NCBI RefSeq assembly: GCF_000010185.1
Contig: NC_010376.1
Location: forward strand, 620,001-684,000
Length of the DNA stretch: 64,000 nt
Reading direction: 5' to 3'
DNA from: Finegoldia magna ATCC 29328
GTDB taxonomy: Bacteria; Bacillota; Clostridia; Tissierellales; Peptoniphilaceae
The notes below the pieces were generated by a model. The model searched no databases, was not told the DNA's origin, and saw only the letters and a list, made by a program, of their open reading frames with translations. Positions 44,856-53,791 of this stretch are shown here, piece by piece. Position 1 is the stretch's first letter. Each line of letters begins with the position of its first letter. The position numbers and the translations under genes were made by a program.

Positions 44856-47751
44856 ATTTAGCGAAAATCAAAAATTAGCTTATTCTACTATAAATCAAAA
44901 TGTGTGTGTAAATGCAGGCGCAGGAACTGGTAAAACAGAAGTAGTATCTGAAAGATTTAGATATATGTACGAGAAAGGAATTGATATCAAAAGTATCGTG
45001 TGCATAACTTTCACCAACAAAGCTGCTGATGAAATGAAGGATAGAATCATTCAAAAGCTAAATAATCCTAGATTGATTGACGATATAAACGTATCTACGA
45101 TTTCATCTTTTTGCAAAAAAATAGTATCAGATAATTCGTACTATTTATCTATAGATCCTAGTTTTCAAATCATAGAAGATGATCAAGCTAACAAACTGCT
45201 CAATGAAATTTTTGACAAAATCCTAGAAAATAGAATTGATTTTATCAAAAAGCTTGGTAGAAAGTTAGATATTTCATATTCAGATACACTTAAAATTATC
45301 AGAGATTCATTCAATAAATTAAGAACCAACAACATTGATTTTAAGCTAATCAAAAGAGAAACACTTCTTCTATTAACTAATTTAAGAAATGTTGATGATG
45401 AAGATATAATCGGAATCAAAAATTATCTTTTCGATTTAAAAGAAGAATCAGGTAGTATCAAAGGACTTACAAAAAATAGCAGACTTTACAAATTTTTGCA
45501 TGATGATAAACAAAACCTGGAAATTCAAGAATTTACTCAATTTTTGTTAGAAAGTTATGATAATTTGGGAGAGAGCAAGAAAGAAAATGTTCAAGAAATT
45601 ATAGATGAAATTAACAAGAAAGTTGATGCTATACTTTCTAATAAAGAAAAACAATATGTAGATTTGTATGAAGGCTTTTTTGATATTTTAATAGATATTA
45701 ATAGGGAGTATTCAATAAAAAAGAATGAAAAAAGCTTTCTAGATTTTAATGATATTGAAATGATGTGCAAAAAAGCTTTGGAAAATGGAAATATTCTTAA
45801 ATCTTGTAAACAAAAATACAAATATTTTATGATAGATGAATATCAAGACACATCAAATCTTCAACGAGATATTTTTTATATGTTGTGCAGCGATAACGAG
45901 ACTTTAGATAGAAATAATCTTTTCGTAGTAGGTGATCCTAAACAAGCTATATATAGCTTCAGAGGAGCTAACATAAAAGTATTCGAAAAAACTAGAGAGG
46001 ACATCAAAAAAAGCGGCGGAAAAGATATAACTTTCCATGAAAATCATAGAACTCATCCAAATATTATGGAACCGATTAATTATATTTATTCCAATAAAAT
46101 GAAGGATAGATATGATAGCTTAATTGCAGTTAATGAGGTGGGAGATGTTATCGGTAGAGATGAGTTTAAGCTCAACAATAAGGATGCAAAAACAAAAGAT
46201 GATTCAACAGATGTTCTGGTTTCTTACATCAATAAAGATAATTTCAAAGACACTGCAATCTTAGCTAGAACCAAGAATGATTTCTCTGAATACGAAAAAA
46301 GTTTGAATAACAGAAATATTCCGTATTATATTTTCGACAAACAAGGATTAGAAGAGTGCAGAGAAATATTAAATCTGATTCAGTTCATAAAATATGCAAG
46401 GTACGGTGATGAAATAAGTAAAGTAGGAATTCTGTCTAATGTTTATGATGTGGATTACAATGAAATATTAAACCAAACTGAAAACTATCAATCAACTATG
46501 AAAAAAATTGATGAAGAAGTTGAGGATTTCACTGAAAATCTTACAAAATATACGATATATGATTCAATATCCAATTATATTGAGAAGATTGATTATTTTA
46601 GATTATTTGATAATCTTCAAGCAAAAGCAAATGTTATTAAATTTTTGGAAATTGCAAAGCAATTTGATTCCAACAACTACAGTGTAGAAGATTTTGTAGA
46701 GTATTTTGAAAATAACAGTAATTTATATCAAATGTCTTATGAAGACGAACACAGCGATTTGGTCAAACTTATGACTATTCATAAATCAAAAGGTTTGGGA
46801 TTTGAAAAAGTTATAGTGGATAATTTGTCAAAACCTTCGAATAACAAAGATAAATTTCTATTATTTATAGACAACGAAAACATTCAGATGCAATTCGTAT
46901 TGGATTTTCCTTTTTCAAAATTTAGAATGTCTAAAGTTAAGAAATTAATAGAAGAAGAGGAAGACTACGAAGTTGATAACGTGTATTATACAGCATTCAC
47001 TCGTGCTAAAAAAGAATTGTCGTTTTCAAATTCGAAAAAATCAGGACATTTTAAGCAAATTAGTCCATATATTGAAGATTTGCAACAAAGAGGTAGCATC
47101 AAGTTTTTGGATATGAGAGATATACCTTTTTTATTAGAAACAAAAGAAATTAATTTCAAAAGAACAGAACCGAAAAAAGTTGAAATTGAAAAGTTTATTC
47201 CTATTGGTATTACTAGTATATTAAATTCTGACGAAGAAATTTTTGAAGGTAATCTTCAAAAAACTACAATAAATTATATATTGCTCGGTAATTTGGTTCA
47301 TATGTATGCAAAATTATCTGACGGAAGCAATATTCCACATATCACAGAAGTAGATTTCTTAAATAATGATGAAAAGAAAATTTTCGATGTTGCAACTGAA
47401 AATTTTAACAAATTTATAAAAGATTTTTCCGATTATAAAAATGAAATGGATTTTAATTTATTGTACGAAAATCTTATGATTTCTGGATTTATGGACAGAG
47501 TAGAATTTGATGATAGTGAAATAAAAGTTTATGATTATAAAATAAGTTCACAATCACAAGAATACTTGTACGAAAAATACCACATGCAATTGAAGTTTTA
47601 TTCTTACGTTTTGAACAAAAAATACAATAAAAATATTAAAATGATTCTTGTAAATTTGAGAAAAGGATATGTAATAGAGAAACATTACGACAAAAATTGT
47701 GAACAAGAGGTTGAAGATTTTCTTAACAATTATTTAAATCAATTGAATTAG
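44848..47751 (+). CDS. addA: AddA-like helicase-nuclease subunit
   Basis: A 967-residue UvrD-family helicase fused to a RecB-like nuclease. Walker A is NAGAGTGKTE (about 22-31). ITFTNKAADEMKDRI, then MIDEYQDTSNLQ and VGDPKQAIYSFRGANI, follow, and the motif VI region is YYTAFTRAKKEL. The nuclease has SGFMDRVEF near 883 and VYDYK near 894, then QLKFYSYVL. With AddB it processes double-strand breaks for RecA. It overlaps addB by eight bases. Confidence 0.92.
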   Translation: MIKFSENQKLAYSTINQNVCVNAGAGTGKTEVVSERFRYMYEKGIDIKSIVCITFTNKAADEMKDRIIQKLNNPRLIDDINVSTISSFCKKIVSDNSYYLSIDPSFQIIEDDQANKLLNEIFDKILENRIDFIKKLGRKLDISYSDTLKIIRDSFNKLRTNNIDFKLIKRETLLLLTNLRNVDDEDIIGIKNYLFDLKEESGSIKGLTKNSRLYKFLHDDKQNLEIQEFTQFLLESYDNLGESKKENVQEIIDEINKKVDAILSNKEKQYVDLYEGFFDILIDINREYSIKKNEKSFLDFNDIEMMCKKALENGNILKSCKQKYKYFMIDEYQDTSNLQRDIFYMLCSDNETLDRNNLFVVGDPKQAIYSFRGANIKVFEKTREDIKKSGGKDITFHENHRTHPNIMEPINYIYSNKMKDRYDSLIAVNEVGDVIGRDEFKLNNKDAKTKDDSTDVLVSYINKDNFKDTAILARTKNDFSEYEKSLNNRNIPYYIFDKQGLEECREILNLIQFIKYARYGDEISKVGILSNVYDVDYNEILNQTENYQSTMKKIDEEVEDFTENLTKYTIYDSISNYIEKIDYFRLFDNLQAKANVIKFLEIAKQFDSNNYSVEDFVEYFENNSNLYQMSYEDEHSDLVKLMTIHKSKGLGFEKVIVDNLSKPSNNKDKFLLFIDNENIQMQFVLDFPFSKFRMSKVKKLIEEEEDYEVDNVYYTAFTRAKKELSFSNSKKSGHFKQISPYIEDLQQRGSIKFLDMRDIPFLLETKEINFKRTEPKKVEIEKFIPIGITSILNSDEEIFEGNLQKTTINYILLGNLVHMYAKLSDGSNIPHITEVDFLNNDEKKIFDVATENFNKFIKDFSDYKNEMDFNLLYENLMISGFMDRVEFDDSEIKVYDYKISSQSQEYLYEKYHMQLKFYSYVLNKKYNKNIKMILVNLRKGYVIEKHYDKNCEQEVEDFLNNYLNQLN

Positions 47752-47770
47752 CTAAATTATGGGTTATAAT
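47743..47770 (+). promoter_or_regulatory. Sigma-A promoter of the two-component operon
   Basis: TTGAAT (47743-47748), a 16-base spacer, and TATAAT (47765-47770). The -35 lies inside the last codons of addA. Confidence 0.65.
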
Positions 47771-47787
47771 AATACATGAGGTGTGAT

Positions 47788-48477
47788 ATGAGTATTAAAG
47801 TTCTTTTAGTAGAAGATGAAGATAATATTAGACAATTTACAAAAATAAATTTAGCAAGAGAAGGATTTGAAATTTTGGAAGCGGATTCTGGAGAAAAAGG
47901 AGTAGAACTTGCAGAACTAAACAAACCAGATGTTGCAGTATTGGATATAATGCTTCCTGGAATTGACGGGTTTGAAGTATGCAAAATCCTAAGGAATAAA
48001 TTTCCGAATATAGTTATCATAATGTTAACTGCAAAAACTCAAGATAACGATAAAATCGAAGGACTTGAGAGAGGCGCAGACGATTATTTGACAAAGCCTT
48101 TCAATCCTCGCGAGTTGATACTTAGAATAAAATCTGTTTTAAGAAGAAGTCCTCAAAAACAAAATAATAGTCAAATTATTGAAGATGAAACATTCAAGCT
48201 TGATATGTATTCGAGAACTTTTTATAAAAATGGCAAAGAAATTACATTAACTCCAACAGAACTTAGCATCATAAAACTTTTAATGCAAAACCCTGGAAAG
48301 GCAATTACTAGAGATGAATTGATGGATAAAGCATGGGGTGAAGATTTTATTGGCGATGCAAAAATAGTAGATGTTAACATGAGAAGATTGAGAAGTAAAA
48401 TTGAAGAGGATTCAACTCATCCAAAATATATTGTTACGGTTTGGGGAGTTGGTTACAGATGGGAAAATAAAAAATAA
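47788..48477 (+). CDS. OmpR-family response regulator
   Basis: A 229-residue regulator. I start at 47788 (MSIKVLLVEDED), with GAGGTG five bases upstream, rather than the ATG at 47776. The receiver has EDED, the phospho-Asp in AVLDIMLPG, and Lys in LTKPFN. The winged-helix domain includes DELMDKAWGEDF, RRLRSKIEED and TVWGVGYRWE. The stop overlaps the kinase start. The target is unknown. Confidence 0.9.
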   Translation: MSIKVLLVEDEDNIRQFTKINLAREGFEILEADSGEKGVELAELNKPDVAVLDIMLPGIDGFEVCKILRNKFPNIVIIMLTAKTQDNDKIEGLERGADDYLTKPFNPRELILRIKSVLRRSPQKQNNSQIIEDETFKLDMYSRTFYKNGKEITLTPTELSIIKLLMQNPGKAITRDELMDKAWGEDFIGDAKIVDVNMRRLRSKIEEDSTHPKYIVTVWGVGYRWENKK

Positions 48478-49883
48478 TGAGTATTAAAAATAAAATAATG
48501 TATTCCTTTGTATTTTTAACAAGTATTACTGCGATAATACTTGTTATATTTTCGATTTATGCTACAAAGTTTTACTATTATTCCACAATGGAAGGTGTTC
48601 TGAACAACGAAATAAGATATTCTACAAATTTGTACAGTTCCTACATGGCTGATTATGAATTAGATGAAGTAATCGCAGAAGATAAAAACCAATTTTATCG
48701 ACAAACAGATTGTCAAGTTCAAATTTTGGACAATAACCAAATTGTTGTATTTGATTCCATTGCAAGTCCCAATCTAGGAAAAAAAATAGAAACATCTGAT
48801 GTAGTAAACGCGGTAAATGGCCAAAGTGGTAGCTATACTGGAAAGGTCAGTTATTCTGATTCAAATATAATTTCAGTATCCGTTCCATTAGAATCTCGTG
48901 GAAAACAAGTCGGAGTTTTAAGATACATTTCAAGTTTAAAAGACGTTGACAGAGCAATAAGAGTGAAGTCAGTTTCGTTTGCACTGTTTGGATTTTTAGT
49001 AATACTATTTAGTATTTTATTGAGCAAAATTCTAACAAAAAGTATTGTAAAGCCAATTAATAGTTTGGCAAAAACTGCTGAAAAAATGGCAAAGGGTAAC
49101 ATGGAAGTACGAGCAAAAGAAAATAATACCGATGAAATTGGAAGATTAGGAATGACTTTGAATTTGTTAACGGATAATATCAACAAAAAAGAACAATTAA
49201 AAAATGAGTTTATTTCCAGTGTCTCACATGAATTGAGAACTCCATTAACTTCTATCAAAGGATGGGCACAAACGTTAAAATACGATCCTTCGGATTTAGA
49301 AACAACTACAATGGGAATTGATATTATAGATAGTGAATGTGATAGACTGACAACTATGGTTGAAGAATTGCTTGATTTTTCAAGATTTACTTCCGGAAGA
49401 ATTTCTATTGTAAAAAGAAAACAAAATCTAATAGAATTAGCTGAGCATATCAAAAATCAATTACTTCCTAAAGTTCGTTCCAAAGGCATTGATTTGATAC
49501 TGAATTACGAAAGCCCAGAACTAATTGCAACTTTTGATGAAGATAGAATCAAACAAGTTTTTATAAATATTTTGGACAATGCTATAAAATTCACACCGGA
49601 TAAAGGAACAATAATTATTAATATTGAAAAAACTGAAAAATTTGCAGAAGTATCCATAATTGATACTGGAATTGGAATTTCGTTTGAAGAAATCGAATTA
49701 GTAACTGGTAAATTCTACAAAGGTTCCAATTCAAACTCACATGTTGGTTTGGGGCTTTCTATTTGTGAAGAAATAGTAAAACTTCACAAAGGAGAGTTGA
49801 TGATTAAATCTAAGATAGATGAAGGAACTACTGTTTCATTCACATTGCCATTAGGAGATGATGAAAATGAAAAAGACAACTAG
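48477..49883 (+). CDS. Sensor histidine kinase with HAMP domain
   Basis: A 468-residue membrane kinase. Two membrane helices (about 8-30 and 163-184) enclose an extracytoplasmic sensor of about 130 residues, with a PAS-like QVQILDNNQIVVFDS. HAMP (about 185-237), HisKA with SSVSHELRTPLTSIKGW, and HATPase with ILDNAIKFTPDKG and DTGIGISFEEIE follow. The signal is unknown. It overlaps the next gene, which encodes an exported protein that could be its sensor partner or target. Confidence 0.9.
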   Translation: MSIKNKIMYSFVFLTSITAIILVIFSIYATKFYYYSTMEGVLNNEIRYSTNLYSSYMADYELDEVIAEDKNQFYRQTDCQVQILDNNQIVVFDSIASPNLGKKIETSDVVNAVNGQSGSYTGKVSYSDSNIISVSVPLESRGKQVGVLRYISSLKDVDRAIRVKSVSFALFGFLVILFSILLSKILTKSIVKPINSLAKTAEKMAKGNMEVRAKENNTDEIGRLGMTLNLLTDNINKKEQLKNEFISSVSHELRTPLTSIKGWAQTLKYDPSDLETTTMGIDIIDSECDRLTTMVEELLDFSRFTSGRISIVKRKQNLIELAEHIKNQLLPKVRSKGIDLILNYESPELIATFDEDRIKQVFINILDNAIKFTPDKGTIIINIEKTEKFAEVSIIDTGIGISFEEIELVTGKFYKGSNSNSHVGLGLSICEEIVKLHKGELMIKSKIDEGTTVSFTLPLGDDENEKDN

Positions 49884-51336
49884 TATATTGATAGGTACGA
49901 TTGTTTTGATATTATTGATTGTTTTTATAATGTTTAGAAATAAAGAACAATCAGCAGTCGAAAATGTAAAAGTTCCTGATAATAATTTATTGGTCGCAGC
50001 AGGAGTATGGCAAATAGACAAGAAAGAAAGCTTCGCAGATTCTAAATCAAAAATATCAGATGAAATAGGGAAATTTTATGTCGATGAATCAATAGTTGTT
50101 TTTGGGAAAAGATTTACAATCAACCCTAAGTTCTCGTCAAAATTTGTAAGCTTACAAAATTATATTAACAAGAAGACAAGCGATGAAAATTTGAGTAAAA
50201 ATTTTTCTAAAGATAAGAAAATGGTAATTACCATTTCTGATGGCAGCAAGTTTTACCAAGATGTAGTTGTAATGGATAAAAACAATCTAATTCTTCCATA
50301 TAATGGCGTGCTTTATTACATGAAAAAGACGGAGAATAAAGTTAGTCGAACATTTATTGAAAACTACCAATCAACATATGAAAGCAAGTATTATGAAAAC
50401 AAAGGAAATAATTTAAAAGACAAAGAAAATATTGCCATGTTAATTGGTATTAAAAATAAAGTTGTACGAAATGGTAAAAGTGATATTTCATACAGGACTA
50501 TTTTATTAGATATTGACAAGAAAAATAGCGCTCAAATTTATCAAACATCAGCATTGTTTTTCCCAAGGAAAAACGGATTTTGGATAATGGAATATAAAAA
50601 GAACGAATTCGATAATAATTATGTAGAACAATTTATAGCAAAACCAGTTTATTCAGGTGAAAATATAAAGGACAATAGAAAATTAGAATTTGATTCGCCT
50701 TCAGAAATAACGTATCTTGGCCCAGAGTATATTTCTATTTTGAAAATAAAAGATCAATTTGAAAATTATTCTATTTTTGATATAGATAAAATGAGTAATA
50801 ATAATGAACTTAATATTGACCAAATCGGGGGCAAAGAAGCTGTCAATGTTTTAAAAAGTTCTATAGCTGAGGAATCTGCTGACCCTAATATAGAGGTAAC
50901 TACTGAAGATAAGAATGAAGATTACAAAAACATAGGAATAACAAGAAATTCTGGTAAGTGGAGTTATCAAACTCAATACACTTTAAAAGATAATAACGAA
51001 ATTAAATTAAAAAATATAAACTTAAATATAGTTTCACATTTGAATATATCAACAGATGAATTATCGATGAACTGGCAATCAATTAAAAATTTAAAAAGCA
51101 GTGCTTTAGATGCATATTCATCTCCAGATAAAAGAATATTAGTTGTACAAACAACTGATGAAATTTTAATTTATGATTACTCTAACGACAATAAATTGAT
51201 AGGGAGTATTCCTATAACAAAAGATGATTCCATTATAATGAGTGAATGGGCGATAGGTAACTATGCTGAAATGTGGAAAAAAGAATTTAAAAACAATGAA
51301 AAAATCCCATCTTCATTCATAATTAATCAAAGGTAA
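49867..51336 (+). CDS. Unknown membrane-anchored extracytoplasmic protein
   Basis: A 489-residue protein of unknown family. I start at 49867, nine bases after AGGAG; ATGs at 49858 and 49861 are too close to it. One membrane helix (about 5-23) anchors a Lys/Asp/Asn-rich outer domain with no cysteine or LPXTG motif that I see. Blocks such as NLLVAAGVWQIDKK and SAEESADPNIEVTTEDKNED match nothing I know. Its start lies inside the histidine kinase gene, so it is coupled to the two-component system. This position resembles YycH/YycI-type accessories, but I see no sequence similarity. Confidence 0.7.
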   Translation: MKKTTSILIGTIVLILLIVFIMFRNKEQSAVENVKVPDNNLLVAAGVWQIDKKESFADSKSKISDEIGKFYVDESIVVFGKRFTINPKFSSKFVSLQNYINKKTSDENLSKNFSKDKKMVITISDGSKFYQDVVVMDKNNLILPYNGVLYYMKKTENKVSRTFIENYQSTYESKYYENKGNNLKDKENIAMLIGIKNKVVRNGKSDISYRTILLDIDKKNSAQIYQTSALFFPRKNGFWIMEYKKNEFDNNYVEQFIAKPVYSGENIKDNRKLEFDSPSEITYLGPEYISILKIKDQFENYSIFDIDKMSNNNELNIDQIGGKEAVNVLKSSIAEESADPNIEVTTEDKNEDYKNIGITRNSGKWSYQTQYTLKDNNEIKLKNINLNIVSHLNISTDELSMNWQSIKNLKSSALDAYSSPDKRILVVQTTDEILIYDYSNDNKLIGSIPITKDDSIIMSEWAIGNYAEMWKKEFKNNEKIPSSFIINQR

Positions 51337-51360
51337 TAAATTTATTAAACTTAAAATTAG

Positions 51361-51395
51361 AAGTAGATAATTTTGAAAATTATCTACTTACTTTT
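51361..51395 (+). terminator. Hairpin after the two-component operon
   Basis: AAGTAGATAATTT (51361-51373) and its exact reverse complement (51377-51389) form a 13-base stem with a three-base loop. The following sequence is only moderately T-rich. Confidence 0.6.
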
Positions 51396-51436
51396 ATTTA
51401 TAGCTTTAATCATAACATTAAAATTATTTAAAACTC

Positions 51437-51464
51437 TTTACAAATTCTTAAAATAGTGTATAAT
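51437..51464 (+). promoter_or_regulatory. Promoter of the tRNA-Lys pair
   Basis: TTTACA (51437-51442), a 16-base spacer, and TATAAT (51459-51464), 22 bases before the first tRNA. Confidence 0.65.
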
Positions 51465-51486
51465 AATATTGTTGTGGTAAAGATGT

Positions 51487-51562
51487 GCGCCTTTAGCTCA
51501 GTTGGTAGAGCAACTGACTCTTAATCAGTGGGCCCAGGGTTCGAGTCCCTGAAGGCGCACCA
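51487..51562 (+). tRNA. tRNA-Lys (CTT), copy 1
   Basis: 76 bases including an encoded CCA end. The acceptor stem is GCGCCTT with AAGGCGC, the discriminator is A, and the T-loop is GGTTCGAGTCC. The anticodon loop CTCTTAA gives anticodon CTT, which reads AAG lysine codons. Confidence 0.97.
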
Positions 51563-51580
51563 TTTTTTATAACTTAATAT

Positions 51581-51656
51581 GCGCCTTTAGCTCAGTTGGT
51601 AGAGCAACTGACTCTTAATCAGTGGGCCCAGGGTTCGAGTCCCTGAAGGCGCACCA
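51581..51656 (+). tRNA. tRNA-Lys (CTT), copy 2
   Basis: Identical base for base to copy 1, 18 bases downstream, with its own encoded CCA and followed by a terminator. The two are presumably one transcript. Confidence 0.97.
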
Positions 51657-51659
51657 TCT

Positions 51660-51685
51660 AATCCGAGTTCACTCGGATTTTTTTA
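51660..51685 (+). terminator. Terminator after the tRNA pair
   Basis: AATCCGAG and CTCGGATT form an eight-base stem around TTCA, followed by a T run. Confidence 0.85.
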
Positions 51686-51722
51686 TTTGAAAGAATTAAG
51701 CAATATAAAAATTCAATATATA

Positions 51723-51731
51723 TGATATAAT
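51723..51731 (+). promoter_or_regulatory. Extended -10 promoter for the small membrane protein gene
   Basis: TGATATAAT is an exact extended -10, 18 bases before the start codon; no clear -35. Confidence 0.5.
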
Positions 51732-51749
51732 AAAAAAAGGAGGATAGAC

Positions 51750-52130
51750 ATGAAATCAATTTTATCTGTAATATGGAAATACAAAGCAGTTAGCTTCCTA
51801 TTTTTTATATGCGTAGCAATTTTGTTGCTTATTGTACATTTCTTACATAATAAATTACAAAACAAACAAAAGAAATATGTTTTTACTGCTGTAATTTTTG
51901 TTATATCAGCAATACTTTTTGTTATGTCCATGCTATCTATTTTAAGCAAGATAGGGCTTACACTATTAATGATGTTTACTTTTACATTTTCGTCTGCCGT
52001 TATTTGTTTAGCGTATTCTTTGATTTTAGATGTAATGAATCCAATTACTCATAAGAAAAAAAGCTTGGAGTTTCGTAATATAATTGATAAGTTCGACAGA
52101 TTAGTTGAAGAATCTAGAGGTACAAAATAA
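51750..52130 (+). CDS. Small multi-pass membrane protein of unknown function
   Basis: A 126-residue protein with three predicted membrane helices (about 11-31, 43-65 and 68-92) and a charged cytoplasmic tail, ending FDRLVEESRGTK. No family is recognised. AAAGGAGGA precedes the ATG. Its stop overlaps the HAD phosphatase start by one base, so the two are co-translated. Confidence 0.7.
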   Translation: MKSILSVIWKYKAVSFLFFICVAILLLIVHFLHNKLQNKQKKYVFTAVIFVISAILFVMSMLSILSKIGLTLLMMFTFTFSSAVICLAYSLILDVMNPITHKKKSLEFRNIIDKFDRLVEESRGTK

Positions 52131-52855
52131 TGAAAATTGGCGCATTTTTTGATATTGACGGAACGATTGCGAGAGATTCTCTAATGATTGAGCATTTCAA
52201 AAAATTAGTCAATTTTGAAATAATTGATCAAAAATTATACTACGAAAAAGTGTATCCGGCCTACCAAAAATACGAAAAAAGAAAAATAGACTATGATGAT
52301 TATTTGAACGAACTAGTTGATGTGTACAAATACAACTTAAAGGGATTTAGTAGTGAGTTTAACGAATTTATATCTAATCAAGTAATCAGCCAGGTTAAAG
52401 AAAAAGTGTACAGATATACTCGTAAGATGATAGAATTTCACAAGGAAAATAATCATTTGATATTTTTTATTTCTGGGAGTCCAGATTTTTTGGTTAAAGA
52501 AATGGCTGAAAGTTACGGAGTAACAGAATACAGGGCATCTTTGTATCTAAAAAAATCGGGGATGTATACAGGAGAAGTTGTTCCAATGTGGGATAAAAAT
52601 AGCAAAAAGGCAGTTATCGATAAAATTGTTGAATCTTATGATATTGATGTGGATAACTCATATTGTTACGGTGATACTTCCGGAGATTTTTCTATGATTA
52701 ATATGATGGGAAAACCTACGGCGATTAATCCAACCAAAGAACTATTTGAACTAATAAGAGCTAATGAGAAAATAAATGAAAAAACAAAAATTATCATTGA
52801 ACGAAAAGATGTAATTTATGATTTTCCTAAAAATGGTAAAATTTTAGATATTTAA
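52130..52855 (+). CDS. HAD-IB family hydrolase (SerB-like)
   Basis: A 241-residue phosphatase. Motif I is FFDIDGTIARDSL, motif II FFISGSPDFLVKEMA, and the later motif CYGDTSGDFSMINMMGKPTAINP. The helical cap (about 20-100) is of the IB type. Substrates of this group range from phosphoserine to phospholipid head groups, so none is assigned. It ends at a hairpin shared with the convergent sortase gene. Confidence 0.85.
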   Translation: MKIGAFFDIDGTIARDSLMIEHFKKLVNFEIIDQKLYYEKVYPAYQKYEKRKIDYDDYLNELVDVYKYNLKGFSSEFNEFISNQVISQVKEKVYRYTRKMIEFHKENNHLIFFISGSPDFLVKEMAESYGVTEYRASLYLKKSGMYTGEVVPMWDKNSKKAVIDKIVESYDIDVDNSYCYGDTSGDFSMINMMGKPTAINPTKELFELIRANEKINEKTKIIIERKDVIYDFPKNGKILDI

Positions 52856-52867
52856 ACAGCATAATAG

Positions 52868-52898
52868 ACTCTCCTCACAATAATGAGGAGAGTTCTTT
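52868..52898 (+). terminator. Terminator after the HAD phosphatase
   Basis: ACTCTCCTCA (52868-52877) pairs with TGAGGAGAGT (52884-52893), followed by TCTTTAT. Confidence 0.75.
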
Positions 52899-52901
52899 AT
52901 A

Positions 52902-52939
52902 TGGAAAAACCGCAGAAGAATTTTAAGATTTTCTGCGGT
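52902..52939 (-). terminator. Terminator after sortase
   Basis: On the minus strand ACCGCAGAA (52939-52931) pairs with TTCTGCGGT (52917-52909), followed by TTTTT. The two opposed terminators sit back to back. Confidence 0.75.
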
Positions 52940-52952
52940 CTAAATTTTTGTT

Positions 52953-53624
52953 CTAATTTTGTTTGAAATAATTTTTGTCGTATTTAAATGATCTAACGAG
53001 CTTTCCGATTTGAAATACTCTGTTGTCAGGGTCATTTGGCATATCGCATGTCATCAAAGAAATAATTGGTTTGTTATCATATTTTTCAATTCTATCGTCA
53101 TCTAACATATAAAAAGCATAAGAATCAGTAACTTTTCTATCTACAATTTCATATTCATATATGTTTTTCTTATCTGTAATGTAAACTTTAGTACCCTTTG
53201 TCAAATCATACACTTTACTAAATAAAGAGCCATTTCTCTTCATATAGTGACCAGTAAGTGTGTAATTCTTTTCTCCCATTTTTTGGTTTTCTTTCATTGT
53301 GGCTGCACCACTTAATAAATGTTCATCAGTTACACCACGATGTATAGGAAGACTCAAATTATAGTCAGGGATAATTATTTGTCCAATAACATTTTCTCCA
53401 CTTATAGCTGTAAAATTAAACAATGACGTTGTTGTGCTAATAGAGTTTACAGCATCAAAGTCGTTTTTGAATTCCTTTTTGTTGTTCTGTTCCATTTCTG
53501 TGGATGATATATCATTACTTATATCATTTTCACTGTAATAAGTAGGTATTAATCTGGCTGCGAAATATAAAGCGAAAAGTAAAATACCTATTGTCATTAA
53601 AAATATTCCAAATTTTTTTCTCAT
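52953..53624 (-). CDS. srtA: Class A sortase
   Basis: A 223-residue membrane-anchored transpeptidase that joins LPXTG-type proteins to the wall. I start at the second ATG (53624), six bases after AGAGG; the ATG at 53630 is too close. An N-terminal signal-anchor (about 5-22) is followed by a linker and the sortase barrel. The catalytic triad is H126 in TLTGHYM, C193 in SLMTCDMP and R202 in DNRVFQIGKL. LFSKVYDLTKGTKVYITD fits class A. No substrate gene is adjacent. Confidence 0.88.
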   Translation of the reverse strand: MRKKFGIFLMTIGILLFALYFAARLIPTYYSENDISNDISSTEMEQNNKKEFKNDFDAVNSISTTTSLFNFTAISGENVIGQIIIPDYNLSLPIHRGVTDEHLLSGAATMKENQKMGEKNYTLTGHYMKRNGSLFSKVYDLTKGTKVYITDKKNIYEYEIVDRKVTDSYAFYMLDDDRIEKYDNKPIISLMTCDMPNDPDNRVFQIGKLVRSFKYDKNYFKQN

Positions 53625-53722
53625 ATTCATCCTCTTTAAAATTTATTACGTAGAGTATTTTAACATATAATTAAATTTTAGTAAATATCATAAAGAACAA
53701 ATATTCGGAACAGATAAAAACA

Positions 53723-53751
53723 TTGATATCATCATATATAAAAGATATTAT
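53723..53751 (+). promoter_or_regulatory. Sigma-A promoter of the dcw cluster
   Basis: TTGATA (53723-53728), a 17-base spacer, and TATTAT (53746-53751). The expected start of transcription is near 53758, at the edge of the MraZ repeats. Confidence 0.7.
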
Positions 53752-53757
53752 TAATGT

Positions 53758-53787
53758 AGTGGAATGAAAGTGGAACAAAGTGGAGGG
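53758..53787 (+). promoter_or_regulatory. MraZ operator repeats before mraZ
   Basis: Three AGTGGA repeats begin at 53758, 53769 and 53779, and the last two read AAAGTGG in full with a 10-base period. AAAGTG(T/G) repeats are the known MraZ site in mollicutes. The third overlaps the GGAGGG ribosome-binding site. Confidence 0.65.
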
Positions 53788-53791
53788 AAAA

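Noticed and set aside
48851-49453. A 200-codon open frame on the minus strand
   Set aside because: It is antisense to the HAMP and HisKA region of the histidine kinase and has no start signal or known motif.
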